This document shows, piece by piece, positions 17,036 to 24,624 of a stretch of 64,000 bases of DNA. Every line of letters starts with the position of its first letter. The first letter of the stretch is position 1. A model generated the notes under the pieces. The model was not told the origin of the DNA and did no database searches. It saw nothing but the letters and a program-made list of their open reading frames with translations. The DNA is from Streptomyces sp. NBC_00247 (lineage in GTDB: Bacteria; Actinomycetota; Actinomycetes; Streptomycetales; Streptomycetaceae), in the NCBI RefSeq assembly GCF_036188265.1, contig NZ_CP108093.1, positions 4,050,001 to 4,114,000 of the forward strand, read 5' to 3'. The translations under genes were made by a program, and so were the position numbers.

Positions 17036-18145
17036 TCAGCCCGTGATCGGCGTGATCGAGTCGTACCCGTCGATCTCGCGCGGGTCCCGCGCCGCCGGGC
17101 CCACGTACTCGGCCGAGGGCCGCACCAGCCGGCCCGTGCGCTTCTGCTCCAGGATGTGCGCCGACCAGCCGGCCGTGCGGGCGCAGGTGAACATCGAGGT
17201 GAACATGTGCGCCGGGATCTCCGCGAAGTCCAGCACGATCGCCGCCCAGAACTCGACGTTCGTCGCCAGCACCCGGTCCGGGCGCCGCGCGTGCAGCTCC
17301 TCCAGCGCCGCCTTCTCCAGAGCCTCCGCCACCTCGAAGCGCGGCGCGGCGAGCTCGCGGGCGGTGCGCCGCAGCACCCGGGCGCGCGGGTCCTCGGCGC
17401 GGTAGACGCGGTGGCCGAAGCCCATCAGCCGCTCGCCCTTGTCCAGCGCCTGCTTCACGTACGCGGTGGCGTCCCCGGTCCGCTCGATCTCCTCGATCAT
17501 GCCGAGCACCCGGGAGGGGGCGCCGCCGTGCAGCGGACCCGACATCGCTCCCACCGCGCCCGAGAGCGCCGCGGCCACGTCCGCGCCGGTCGAGGCGATG
17601 ACCCGGGCGGTGAAGGTGGAGGCGTTCATGCCGTGTTCGGCGGCGGAGGTCCAGTAGGCGTCGACGGCCTTGACGTGCCGGGGGTCCGGCTCGCCGCGCC
17701 AGCGGATCATGAACCGCTCGACCACCGAGTCCGCCTTGTCGATCTCGCTCTGCGGAACCATCGCGAGCCCCTGCCCGCGCGCCGACTGCGCCACGTACGA
17801 CAGGGCCATCACGGCCGCCCGCGCGAGGTCGTCGCGGGCCGTCGCCTCGTCGATGTCGAGCAGCGGCTTCAGGCCCCAGACCGGGGCGAGCATCGCCAGC
17901 GCCGACTGCACGTCCACCCGGATGTCACCGGAGTGGACCGGAATGGGAAACGGCTCGGCGGCCGGCAGACCGGGGTTGAACGCCCCGTCCACCAGCAGTC
18001 CCCAGACGTTGCCGAAGGACACTTTGCCGACGAGGTCCTCGATGTCGATCCCGCGATAACGGAGCGCACCGCCTTCCCTGTCCGGTTCGGCGATCTCCGT
18101 TTCAAACGCGACGACTCCCTCAAGCCCGGGTACGAATGCGGACAT
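17036..18145 (-). CDS. Citrate synthase (type 2, citrate synthase-like)
   Basis: 369-aa citrate synthase condensing acetyl-CoA and oxaloacetate. It begins MSAFVPGLEGVVAFETEIAE and carries the expected catalytic blocks: HGMNASTFTARVIAST, SGPLHGGAPSRVLGMIEEI and the MGFGHRVYRAEDPRARVLR segment with the oxaloacetate-binding His and Arg. The open frame runs further upstream, but the ATG at 18145, preceded on its strand by GAGGGAGC, gives the expected length. It is the shorter citrate synthase that Streptomyces carry beside the main enzyme, next to pdxH. Confidence 0.9.
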   Translation of the reverse strand: MSAFVPGLEGVVAFETEIAEPDREGGALRYRGIDIEDLVGKVSFGNVWGLLVDGAFNPGLPAAEPFPIPVHSGDIRVDVQSALAMLAPVWGLKPLLDIDEATARDDLARAAVMALSYVAQSARGQGLAMVPQSEIDKADSVVERFMIRWRGEPDPRHVKAVDAYWTSAAEHGMNASTFTARVIASTGADVAAALSGAVGAMSGPLHGGAPSRVLGMIEEIERTGDATAYVKQALDKGERLMGFGHRVYRAEDPRARVLRRTARELAAPRFEVAEALEKAALEELHARRPDRVLATNVEFWAAIVLDFAEIPAHMFTSMFTCARTAGWSAHILEQKRTGRLVRPSAEYVGPAARDPREIDGYDSITPITG

Positions 18146-18289
18146 CAGGCGGCTCCCTCTGTGCGGCTGCGAGCTCGGTCGGTGAAGGCCCCCGGGGCCG
18201 CAGGTCCGAGACGGCCTCCGTGGGGACCTGACCCCCGATAGTGGCGGCTTCCGCCGGGGCAAGGAAGGGTGATGTCCCGCACAGCACCC

Positions 18290-18387
18290 TCGTGTCGTGG
18301 AACGGCGGCCCCCTCGTGTCGTGAGGTGGGCGGCATCCCGGGTCGTGGAACGGCGGCGTCCCGTGTCGTGAAACGGCGGAGTCCCGG
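18290..18387. repeat. Degenerate tandem repeat with core GTCGTGRAACGGCGG
   Basis: Four imperfect copies of a 23-27-base unit (18290, 18314, 18341, 18364) share GTCGTG followed by (G/A)AACGGCGG and, in the last three, a TCCCG end. They fill the space between the divergent citrate synthase and pdxH genes. A replication-slippage origin or a multi-site regulator region are both possible. Confidence 0.6.
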
Positions 18388-18444
18388 TCCTGGTCCTTCT
18401 CGCCCGCCGCACCGGCCTGCCGCCCGCTGCGGCAGGATGGGCCC

Positions 18445-19170
18445 GTGCCCACAGCTGACCCGACACCTCCGTCCGCTTCCCGTCCGGCCGTGTCCCCCGC
18501 TTCCGATTGCACCATCGATCCGGCGGCGATGCGCGAGCAGTACCGTTCCGAGGCGTTCGCCGAGCAGGATCTGGCCCCCGAGCCCATGGACCAGTTCGCC
18601 CGCTGGTTCCGGCAGGTCGCCGCCCACGGCGCCCTGCACGAGCCGAACGCCATGGTGGTCTCCACCGCCTCGCCGGACGGCCGCCCGTCCTCCCGCACGG
18701 TGCTGCTCAAGGGGTTCGACGCGCGCGGCTTCGTCTTCTACACCAACTACGAGTCCCGCAAGGGCCGGGAGCTGGCCGCCAACCCGCACGTCTCACTGCT
18801 CTTCCCCTGGCACCCGCTCGCCCGCCAGGTCATCGTCACCGGCACCGCGGAGCAGGTGAGCCGCGAGGAGACGGTGGCGTACTTCCGTACCCGGCCGCAC
18901 GGCTCCCAGCTCGGCGCGTGGGCGAGCGCGCAGTCCACGGTCATCGGCTCCCGCCGCGAACTCACCGAGCGGTACGAGGAACTCGCCGCCCGCTACCCGG
19001 AGGGCGAGAAGGTGCCCGTCCCGCCGCACTGGGGCGGTTTCCGGGTGACGCCCGAGACGGTGGAGTTCTGGCAGGGCCACGAGAACCGGCTGCACGACCG
19101 GCTGCGGTACGTACGTCCCGTGACGCCGGAGCGCGGGCCCGGCTGGCACGTGGAGCGCCTCTGCCCCTGA
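18445..19170 (+). CDS. pdxH: Pyridoxamine 5'-phosphate oxidase
   Basis: 241-aa FMN enzyme converting pyridoxine or pyridoxamine 5'-phosphate to pyridoxal 5'-phosphate. Characteristic blocks are MREQYRSEAFAEQDL, the FMN-binding SRTVLLKGFDARGFVFYTNY and RKGRELAANPHVSLLFPWHPL, the substrate segment YFRTRPHGSQLGAWAS and the C-terminal EFWQGHENRLHDRLRY. The GTG at 18445 gives a ~25-residue Pro/Ser-rich extension before the conserved part. AGGATG lies a few bases upstream, which could be a -10 element for a leaderless transcript. Confidence 0.92.
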   Translation: MPTADPTPPSASRPAVSPASDCTIDPAAMREQYRSEAFAEQDLAPEPMDQFARWFRQVAAHGALHEPNAMVVSTASPDGRPSSRTVLLKGFDARGFVFYTNYESRKGRELAANPHVSLLFPWHPLARQVIVTGTAEQVSREETVAYFRTRPHGSQLGAWASAQSTVIGSRRELTERYEELAARYPEGEKVPVPPHWGGFRVTPETVEFWQGHENRLHDRLRYVRPVTPERGPGWHVERLCP

Positions 19171-19173
19171 ATC

Positions 19174-19221
19174 CGAAAGGTCCGGGACGCGAAAGGTCCG
19201 GGACGCGAAAGGTCCGGGACG
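19174..19221. repeat. Three exact tandem copies of a 16-base unit
   Basis: CGAAAGGTCCGGGACG is repeated three times without change (19174, 19190, 19206), directly after the pdxH stop. It sits between pdxH and the structured minus-strand unit, in the region where its terminator would end. Confidence 0.85.
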
Positions 19222-19227
19222 AGCAGA

Positions 19228-19417
19228 ACCCGCAGGCTCGGGTCCCTCCGTGAGGAGGAGCCGGCCGGATCTACCGGCGAGCCTGCGGGTCGGTGACTGC
19301 TTGGGTTTCGGCAGGCAGCCTGCCGAGGTGCACGATGTGCGACGACGGGCTGTCAGCCCGCAGCCACCTCACGAATCCGAATGGACTGCACTTTCGGATC
19401 ACCTCCTTTCAGCGTGT
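19228..19417 (-). ncRNA. Predicted ~190-nt structured minus-strand transcript
   Basis: A promoter at 19424-19452 would start a minus-strand RNA near 19417. Reading down it: a 15-base perfect complement of the 16S rRNA 3' end (19396-19410), a 12-codon ORF (19353-19391), then hairpins. The stems are CGGGCT-GAC-AGCCCG (19346-19360), GGCAGG-CTG-CCTGCC (19310-19324) and a 13-bp perfect stem ACCCGCAGGCTCG/CGAGCCTGCGGGT (19228-19240 with 19278-19290). ATTCGGAT/ATCCGAA at 19375-19399 can also pair, across the ORF start. No annotated gene lies downstream before citrate synthase, so it looks like a free-standing small RNA or leader-type transcript. Family unknown. Confidence 0.5.
19353..19391 (-). CDS. 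12-codon ORF with extreme Shine-Dalgarno sequence
   Basis: GTG start at 19391, translation MQSIRIREVAAG, stop at 19353-19355. The preceding GAAAGGAGGTGATCC (on the minus strand, 19396-19410) matches the full anti-Shine-Dalgarno tail of 16S rRNA, with 10 bases between GGAGG and GTG. The stop codon lies inside the first downstream hairpin, so ribosomes translating it would disrupt that hairpin. This resembles leader-peptide arrangements. Translation is inferred. Confidence 0.45.
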   Translation of the reverse strand: MQSIRIREVAAG

Positions 19418-19423
19418 GCCACA

Positions 19424-19452
19424 AGCCTAGGAACCTCGTCAGGGCCGCACAA
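19424..19452 (-). promoter_or_regulatory. Housekeeping-type promoter of the small minus-strand unit
   Basis: On the minus strand TTGTGC (19447-19452) and TAGGCT (19424-19429) are separated by exactly 17 bases, a good match to the HrdB consensus. Transcription would start near 19417, leaving only a very short leader before the Shine-Dalgarno sequence. Confidence 0.55.
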
Positions 19453-19603
19453 CCTATTTATCGGAAGCGGGTGTGCGCCGGGTCACAGTCGAGTTCAATG
19501 GGTTTCTGACATGCGGAAACGCATGCGGACACGCGCACGGACACGCGCACCGCCAGGGCCGCGGTGCGTACGGCGGGGACGGCACGTTCTGCGGGGGTAC
19601 GGA

Positions 19604-21001
19604 ATGAGTCCTTCCATGGGCAGTGGCACGGCGGACGCGTCCGCGTCGGACGCCGCGGGGGCCACCGGGGTCACGGGTGTACCGGACGCCGCCGTCACCG
19701 ATGCCGGACCCGGCGCCGAACTCCTCGCCGCGCTCCTCGACGGCATGGACACCGCCCTCTTCGCCCTCGACGCCGCCGGCGCCGTCACCCACTGGAACCG
19801 CCAGGCCGAACGCGTCCTCGGCTGGTCCGCCGCCGAAGTGGTCGGCCGGGACGGCTTCGCGGGCTGGGCGGTGCGCGGACCCGACGCCGACGAGGTGCGC
19901 CGGCGGCTGATGGCGATCCAGGACTCCCCGGGCCGCCAGGTCCACGAGTTCGCCCTGGTCCGCAAGGACGGCGGCCGGGTCCTCGTGCGCATGCAGGCCG
20001 CCGGGATGCGCGGCGAGGACGGCGGGCCGGCCGGGGTGTACTGCGCGTTCAGCGAGGCGCACGCCCAGATCGACCTGGAACGCTCCATCGCGCTGAGCGA
20101 GGCGCTCTTCCAGGACGGGCCCTGGGGCGTGGTCCTGGTCGACGCCGATCTGCGGCCCACCGTCGTCAACGCGCACGCGGCGCGGGCGCTCGGCGGCGGC
20201 CGGACCTCCCTGCTCGGGCGCCCCCTCGGAGAGGTCGTCCTCCAAGGGGTCGAGGACCTCGAAGGCGCTTTTCACCACGTGCTCGCCGCCGGGGCGCCGC
20301 CCGCCCCCGCCGAACTCTGGGTGACCCTGCGCAGCCGTGAGGGCGGGCGGCGCCGCTGCTGGCGCAGCGGCTTCCTGCGGCTCTCCTCGCCCCTCACCGA
20401 AGAGGCGGTACCGCTCGGGGTCGCCTGGCTGTTCCAGGACGTCACCGAGGCGCGCGCCGCCGAGCAGGCCGCGGCCCGGCTGCGGTTCCGCTCCGCCCAA
20501 CTGCACCGCGCCGCCAGGGCCGCGGCCGAGTGCGAGGACCCGTGGGAGGCGGCGACGACCACCCTCGACTTCTCGCTGGCCGGCTTCGCCGATCACGCGT
20601 TGCTCGACCTGGTGGCGGGGGAAGCGCTGATTCCCACGGCGGCCACCCCGACGGACGCCCCCGGCCCGTGCCTGCTGGTGGCGGGCGGTTCCTTCCCGGC
20701 CCGCTACGGCCCCGGCCACCCGGCCTTCCAGACGCTGGACCGGATCGCCCCGGTCCGGGTGAGCGCGGGCGGCGCGGGAACATCCTGGGCGGCCGAACGC
20801 CAGTGGCCCCGGCAGGTCGCGCACGCCCTGTGCGTGGCGCTCCGCAGCCGGGGCCGGACCCTCGGGGTGGTGACCTTCCTGCGTACCGCCGACCGTCCCG
20901 CCTTCGAGCGGGAGGACGCGGCCCACGCGGAGAGCGCGGCGGTCCGGGTGGCCTCCGCGGTGGACCTGGCCCTGCTGCTCGACGGCCGTACGGGCGGCTG
21001 A
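19604..21001 (+). CDS. PAS/GAF-domain sensor protein without output domain
   Basis: 465-aa soluble protein. After a ~37-residue Ala/Gly-rich leader, a first PAS domain (LFALDAAGAVTHWNRQAERV, WSAAEVVGRD, residues ~38-155) is followed by a second PAS-like domain (VVLVDADLRPTVVNAHAARA, residues ~160-285) and a C-terminal GAF-like domain (~300-460, ending AAVRVASAVDLALLLDG). No kinase, cyclase or phosphatase domain follows, though Streptomyces PAS-GAF proteins often carry a PP2C phosphatase. It may act by protein contact. I use ATG 19604; an in-frame ATG at 19511 would add a very basic Arg-rich stretch. Confidence 0.75.
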   Translation: MSPSMGSGTADASASDAAGATGVTGVPDAAVTDAGPGAELLAALLDGMDTALFALDAAGAVTHWNRQAERVLGWSAAEVVGRDGFAGWAVRGPDADEVRRRLMAIQDSPGRQVHEFALVRKDGGRVLVRMQAAGMRGEDGGPAGVYCAFSEAHAQIDLERSIALSEALFQDGPWGVVLVDADLRPTVVNAHAARALGGGRTSLLGRPLGEVVLQGVEDLEGAFHHVLAAGAPPAPAELWVTLRSREGGRRRCWRSGFLRLSSPLTEEAVPLGVAWLFQDVTEARAAEQAAARLRFRSAQLHRAARAAAECEDPWEAATTTLDFSLAGFADHALLDLVAGEALIPTAATPTDAPGPCLLVAGGSFPARYGPGHPAFQTLDRIAPVRVSAGGAGTSWAAERQWPRQVAHALCVALRSRGRTLGVVTFLRTADRPAFEREDAAHAESAAVRVASAVDLALLLDGRTGG

Positions 21002-21012
21002 TCAGGGCGACG

Positions 21013-21037
21013 GACGCGCGCGGGCGCCGGGCGCGTC
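21013..21037. terminator. Hairpin between convergent genes
   Basis: GACGCGC (21013-21019) and GCGCGTC (21031-21037) pair with an 11-base loop between the PAS/GAF gene and the SIS gene, overlapping the stop of the latter. Confidence 0.45.
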
Positions 21038-21791
21038 AGTGCTGGTAGAAGATCCGGTCCCGGTTGTCCTCGAACACGCGCCGGTTCCACTCGTGGCCGC
21101 CGTCGACGTTCCCCGAGCGCAACAGCGGCGGCTCGATGCCGCGTGCGGCCAGTTCCTCGGCGGCCGCGGCCATCGTCGCCTGCATCAGCGCGCTGGTCAC
21201 GACGGTCGAGGCCGGGGCGAAGGGGGCTCCGACCCCGTCGGTGGTCAGCTCCGCGTCGCCCACCGCGATCTTGCTGTCGAGGACGATGTCGCAGTGGTCG
21301 AGCAGGAAGCCGCCCGAAGCGGCCCGGGACGAGGTGGCGGCGGCGTACGCCACCGAGGTCACCCCGATCACGGTGAGGCCGCGCGCCCGGGCTTCGCGGG
21401 CCATCTCCACGGGCAGTGTGTTGCGGCCGGAGAGCGAGATGATCACCAGCAGGTCACCCGCGGTGGCCGGGCTGGCCGCGAGCACCGTGGTGGCGAGCCC
21501 CTCCACCCGCTCCAGCGCCGAGCCGAGGGTCGCGGGCATCACGTCGACCCCGACCGTGCCCGGCACGGCGAGCAGGTTCATCAGGGCGGGGCCGCCCGCC
21601 CGGTACACCACGTCCTGGGCGGCGAGCGAGGAGTGTCCGGCGCCGAAGGCGAAGAGCCGGCCGCCCGCGGCGACGGTGTCGGCCACGGCCGCGCCGGCCG
21701 CCGCGACGGAGGCGGCCTCCTCGTCGCGGACCCGGGCCAGCAGCCCGATGGCCGCGTCGAAGAACTGGCCGGCCAGCTTGCTCTCGCTCAT
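21036..21791 (-). CDS. SIS-domain sugar-phosphate isomerase/binding protein
   Basis: 251-aa protein with one SIS (sugar isomerase) domain. The phosphosugar-binding segments GGRLFAFGAGHSSLAAQDVV and LLVIISLSGRNTLPVEMA are clear. It matches the stand-alone SIS proteins once grouped as UPF0309, which are thought to isomerise or deacetylate/etherase-process amino-sugar phosphates; the exact substrate is unknown. It is divergent from the dmdR1 gene with a 214-base spacer. Confidence 0.85.
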   Translation of the reverse strand: MSESKLAGQFFDAAIGLLARVRDEEAASVAAAGAAVADTVAAGGRLFAFGAGHSSLAAQDVVYRAGGPALMNLLAVPGTVGVDVMPATLGSALERVEGLATTVLAASPATAGDLLVIISLSGRNTLPVEMAREARARGLTVIGVTSVAYAAATSSRAASGGFLLDHCDIVLDSKIAVGDAELTTDGVGAPFAPASTVVTSALMQATMAAAAEELAARGIEPPLLRSGNVDGGHEWNRRVFEDNRDRIFYQH

Positions 21792-22005
21792 CGGGGAGCC
21801 CTTCCGTCGGGGATACCGCGATCACGGTGCGGTCCGGACCACCGCACTGTCAATAGCGGCCCGGCCGTGCGGCGCCCGGCCTCGGGCCGGGGCCGGGACG
21901 GCCCGGCACGGTTGTCCGCGCGATGCGTCAGAATTGGACGAGGGCCACAGCACGGCGGCAACACGGCAGCATGACGTTTCACCGTCACAGTTATGAGGGG
22001 CACGA

Positions 22006-22698
22006 ATGTCCGGACTGATCGACACCACGGAGATGTACCTCCGCACCATCCTCGAACTCGAAGAGGAAGGCGTGGTCCCGATGCGCGCCCGTATCGCTGA
22101 GCGGCTGGACCAGTCCGGTCCCACGGTCAGTCAGACGGTGGCCCGGATGGAACGCGACGGGCTGGTCCAGGTCGCCGGTGACCGCCACCTTGAGCTGACC
22201 GAGGAGGGACGCCGCCTGGCGACCCGGGTCATGCGCAAGCACCGCCTCGCCGAGTGCCTGCTCGTCGACGTCATCGGCCTGGAGTGGGAGCAGGTGCACG
22301 CCGAGGCCTGCCGCTGGGAGCACGTGATGAGCGAGGCCGTGGAGCGGCGGGTGCTGGAGCTGCTGCGCCACCCCACGGAGTCCCCGTACGGCAACCCGAT
22401 CCCGGGCCTGGAGGAGCTGGGCGAGCACGCCGAGGCCGATCCGTTCCTGGAACAGGGCATGGTCAGCCTGGCCGAGCTGGACCCGGGCAGCGACGGCAAG
22501 ACCGTCGTGGTGCGCCGGATCGGCGAGCCCATCCAGACCGACGCCCAGCTGATGTACACGCTCCGGCGCGCCGGGGTCCAGCCGGGAGCCGTCGTCAGCG
22601 TGACGGCGGCGGCCGGCGGCGTCCTGGTCGGCTCGGGCGGGGAGGCCGCGGAGCTGGACAGCGAGGTCGCCTCGCACGTCTTCGTCGCCAAGCGCTGA
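22006..22698 (+). CDS. dmdR1: DtxR-family iron-dependent repressor, DmdR1-like
   Basis: 230-aa metalloregulator that represses siderophore and iron-uptake genes when loaded with Fe2+. The N-terminal winged HTH contains RIAERLDQSGPTVSQTVARM. The dimerisation and metal-binding domain includes EECLLVDVIG-like ECLLVDVIGLEWEQVHAEAC (Cys near residue 102) and CRWEHVMSEAVERRVL with His ligands. A C-terminal SH3-like domain spans ~150-225. Length and sequence suit S. coelicolor DmdR1, which is 230 aa as I recall. ATG 22006 is preceded by GAGGGGC. A long antiparallel ORF covers it, as described for dmdR1/adm. I found no iron box in this window. Confidence 0.88.
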   Translation: MSGLIDTTEMYLRTILELEEEGVVPMRARIAERLDQSGPTVSQTVARMERDGLVQVAGDRHLELTEEGRRLATRVMRKHRLAECLLVDVIGLEWEQVHAEACRWEHVMSEAVERRVLELLRHPTESPYGNPIPGLEELGEHAEADPFLEQGMVSLAELDPGSDGKTVVVRRIGEPIQTDAQLMYTLRRAGVQPGAVVSVTAAAGGVLVGSGGEAAELDSEVASHVFVAKR

Positions 22699-22936
22699 GC
22701 CACCGCCCCGCGCGCCCCGGCGCCCCGTTTTCGAACGCGGGGGCATCCGCCGGAGCGGCCCCGCGCACGGCGGGGGCACGCGGGGGCACGCGCGACGGTC
22801 CCGCACTCCGGGCACCGGGGACGCGCCGGGACGGCGGAGAGCGGGCGCCGGGGAGGTGCCTCGCGGCACCGGGCGGGCCCTGACCAGGAGCGCAACACGC
22901 CCCACACCCCGCGACCCGTCGCAGGGGACCCGACAG

Positions 22937-22980
22937 GCGGGCGTCACGGCTACCGAACCGTGACGTCCGCTTTCTCTTTT
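22937..22980 (+). terminator. Intrinsic terminator downstream of dmdR1
   Basis: GCGGGCGTCACGG (22937-22949) pairs with CCGTGACGTCCGC (22958-22970), a 13-bp stem with one G-T pair and an 8-base loop. TTTCTCTTTT follows directly. It is the only classical T-tailed terminator I noticed in the window. It lies ~240 bases past the dmdR1 stop, implying a long 3' untranslated region. Confidence 0.75.
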
Positions 22981-23314
22981 CCGTACGGAATCGCAGCGGC
23001 CGGGCGCCGCGCGTGCCAGGCTGAAGCCAGGCATATGACCTGAGGTCGCCGGCCGAGTGGGCCGCGCGGCAGGGGAGGGAGCAGGGAATGCGCCCGTCGT
23101 ACCAGCGTGTGCAGCGGTACGCGCCCCCTGTGCGCCCACGTACGCCTGTGCCGGCCGCGGTCCGGGCGGCGGCTCGCACGCCGGGCTCCCGGAGGCGTCC
23201 GGCCGCCGGCACCCGGCCGCCCCGCGAGCCGGTCCCGCTCCGGGGGCCTGCGCCGACGCGTGCGCCCCTGCCCCCCGCCGCGGTCGCGGTGGCGGCGGCG
23301 CGAGGAAGACCGAA

Positions 23315-23342
23315 GACCCCGGCGCCCACGGGCGCCGGGGTC
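23315..23342. terminator. Strong bidirectional hairpin
   Basis: GACCCCGGCGCC and GGCGCCGGGGTC form a perfect 12-bp stem with a CACG loop. It lacks a T-run. It could stop minus-strand transcription entering the dmdR1 antisense frame, or plus-strand read-through. Confidence 0.55.
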
Positions 23343-23547
23343 CGTCCTCCCCGGTGCCGACCCGGAGCCCCGAGCTCCCAGGGTCGTTCCTGCGGACCGT
23401 CATCCCCGAGCGGCCCGCTCCCCGCTGAACATCTCCCCAGGTCGGCGGCGGCCAATCATGGAACGTAGTCACCCGAACGAGCGGTGTTGAACGCCAGTCC
23501 TGCTGTTTTCGAATAAAGGTTCGATAGTGTGAGCGGCGAGGCCACCC

Positions 23548-24465
23548 GTGATCGAGAACCAGAAGGGGATGCCAGGACATATGGTGCGGCGCATCGATGT
23601 GACGGGCTCGGACGGAGTCCGGCTCGCGGCCTGGGAGTTCACCGATCCGCCCAAGGGGCGCGCGGACGAAGCGAGTGCGCCGGGGGTCTTACTGCTGCAC
23701 GGACTGATGGGCCGCGCCACCCACTGGGCCGCCCAGGCCCGCTGGCTCTCGGAGCGGTACCGCGTGGTCGGGCTCGACCAGCGCGGCCACGGCCGCAGTG
23801 AGAAGCCCGCGGACGGCCCGTACACCCGCGACGCGTACGTGGACGACGTCGAGAGCGCGGTCGAACAGCTCGGCCTGGGCCCGGTGACCCTCGTCGGGCA
23901 CGCCATGGGGGCCCTCACCGCCTGGCAGTTCGCCGCCAAGCGCCCCGACCTGGTGCGCGCCCTGGTCGTCTGCGACATGCGGGCCTCCGCGCCCGGCGCC
24001 GCCACCCAGCGCGAGTGGAGCGGCTGGTTCGACTCCTGGCCGCTGCCCTTCGCAACCCTCGCCGACGTACGGAAGTGGTTCGGCGAGGACGACCCGTGGG
24101 TGGAGCGCCCCAACCCCGCGCGCGGCGAGTTCTTCGCCGAGGTGATGGCGGAGGGCGACGACGGCTGGCGGCCGGTCTTCTCCCGCCGCCAGATGCTGGA
24201 GTCCCGGGCGACCTGGGTGCTGGACGCGCACTGGGAGGAGCTGGCGCAAGTCCGCTGCCCGACGCTGGTCCTGCGCGGGATAGACGGCCAACTGGGCCGC
24301 GCCGAGGCCCAGGAGATGGTCCGGGTGCTGCCGCTCGGACAGTACGCCGAAATCCCCGACGCCGGCCACCTCGCCCACTACGACCGCCCGGACGCCTGGC
24401 GCGCGGCCGTCGAACCCTTCCTGGACCAGCCGGCCGGGCCCGCCCCGGAGCCGGTGGTCTCCTGA
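23548..24465 (+). CDS. Alpha/beta hydrolase-fold protein with substituted nucleophile
   Basis: 305-aa alpha/beta hydrolase fold. It has the oxyanion segment VLLLHGLMGRATHW, the RVVGLDQRGHGRSEKP strand, an acid candidate in VLRGIDGQ and the His in PDAGHLAHYDRP. The nucleophile elbow reads LVGHAMGALTAW, so the usual Ser in G-x-S-x-G is Ala. Classical hydrolysis is therefore unlikely; a binding protein or a cofactor-free reaction is possible. Start is uncertain: GTG 23548 is used here, with ATG 23569 and ATG 23581 (MVRRIDVTGSDG) as alternatives. The last is where family similarity begins. Confidence 0.75.
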   Translation: MIENQKGMPGHMVRRIDVTGSDGVRLAAWEFTDPPKGRADEASAPGVLLLHGLMGRATHWAAQARWLSERYRVVGLDQRGHGRSEKPADGPYTRDAYVDDVESAVEQLGLGPVTLVGHAMGALTAWQFAAKRPDLVRALVVCDMRASAPGAATQREWSGWFDSWPLPFATLADVRKWFGEDDPWVERPNPARGEFFAEVMAEGDDGWRPVFSRRQMLESRATWVLDAHWEELAQVRCPTLVLRGIDGQLGRAEAQEMVRVLPLGQYAEIPDAGHLAHYDRPDAWRAAVEPFLDQPAGPAPEPVVS

Positions 24466-24493
24466 CGATCCCTCTCCCGACGATGCCCGCGAC

Positions 24494-24560
24494 GACCGGC
24501 CGGCCCCGACGGGGGCGGCCGGTCTCCGGGCGGGGGCGGCCGGTCTCCGGGCGGGGGCCG
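24494..24560. repeat. Tandem 21-base repeat forming terminator-like hairpins
   Basis: A 21-base G-rich unit starting CGGGGGCGGCCGGTC occurs twice in tandem (24510-24530, 24531-24551) with a partial third copy. The arm GACCGGCCGGCCCCG at 24494-24508 can pair with either copy at 14 of 15 positions. It lies between the convergent hydrolase and ABC genes and probably acts as a terminator. Confidence 0.5.
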
Positions 24561-24624
24561 TGCCACCCCCGCGCCCGGCTCGACGCGCGGCCCGCAGGCC
24601 CGCGCCCGGCCGCCCGCGCCCGGC

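Larger units (their letters stand above)
22699..23547. other. Long intergenic region after dmdR1
   Basis: About 850 bases with two strong hairpins (listed separately). An ORF at 23088-23468 starts MRPSYQRVQRYAPPVRPR behind GGGAGGGAGC, but it is Arg/Pro-rich, its composition is not convincingly codon-biased, and the 23315-23342 hairpin lies inside it, so I do not call it. The minus strand is open across most of the region and across dmdR1 (the adm-like frame). The promoter of the hydrolase gene lies in the A/T-richer part after about 23455. Confidence 0.5.

Noticed and set aside
19393..19413. Sequence resembling the 16S rRNA 3' end (GGATCACCTCCTTTC)
   Set aside because: No rRNA precedes it on the plus strand; on the minus strand it is a Shine-Dalgarno sequence before a short ORF, which explains the match.
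21792..22005. Iron box for DmdR1 autoregulation in the SIS/dmdR1 spacer
   Set aside because: No sequence close to the TTAGGTTAGGCTCACCTAA consensus was found; only a short TGACG/CGTCA repeat is present.
23088..23468. A 126-aa Arg/Pro-rich ORF after dmdR1
   Set aside because: Composition is not convincingly coding and a perfect 12-bp hairpin lies inside it; left as an unconfirmed possibility in the intergenic entry.
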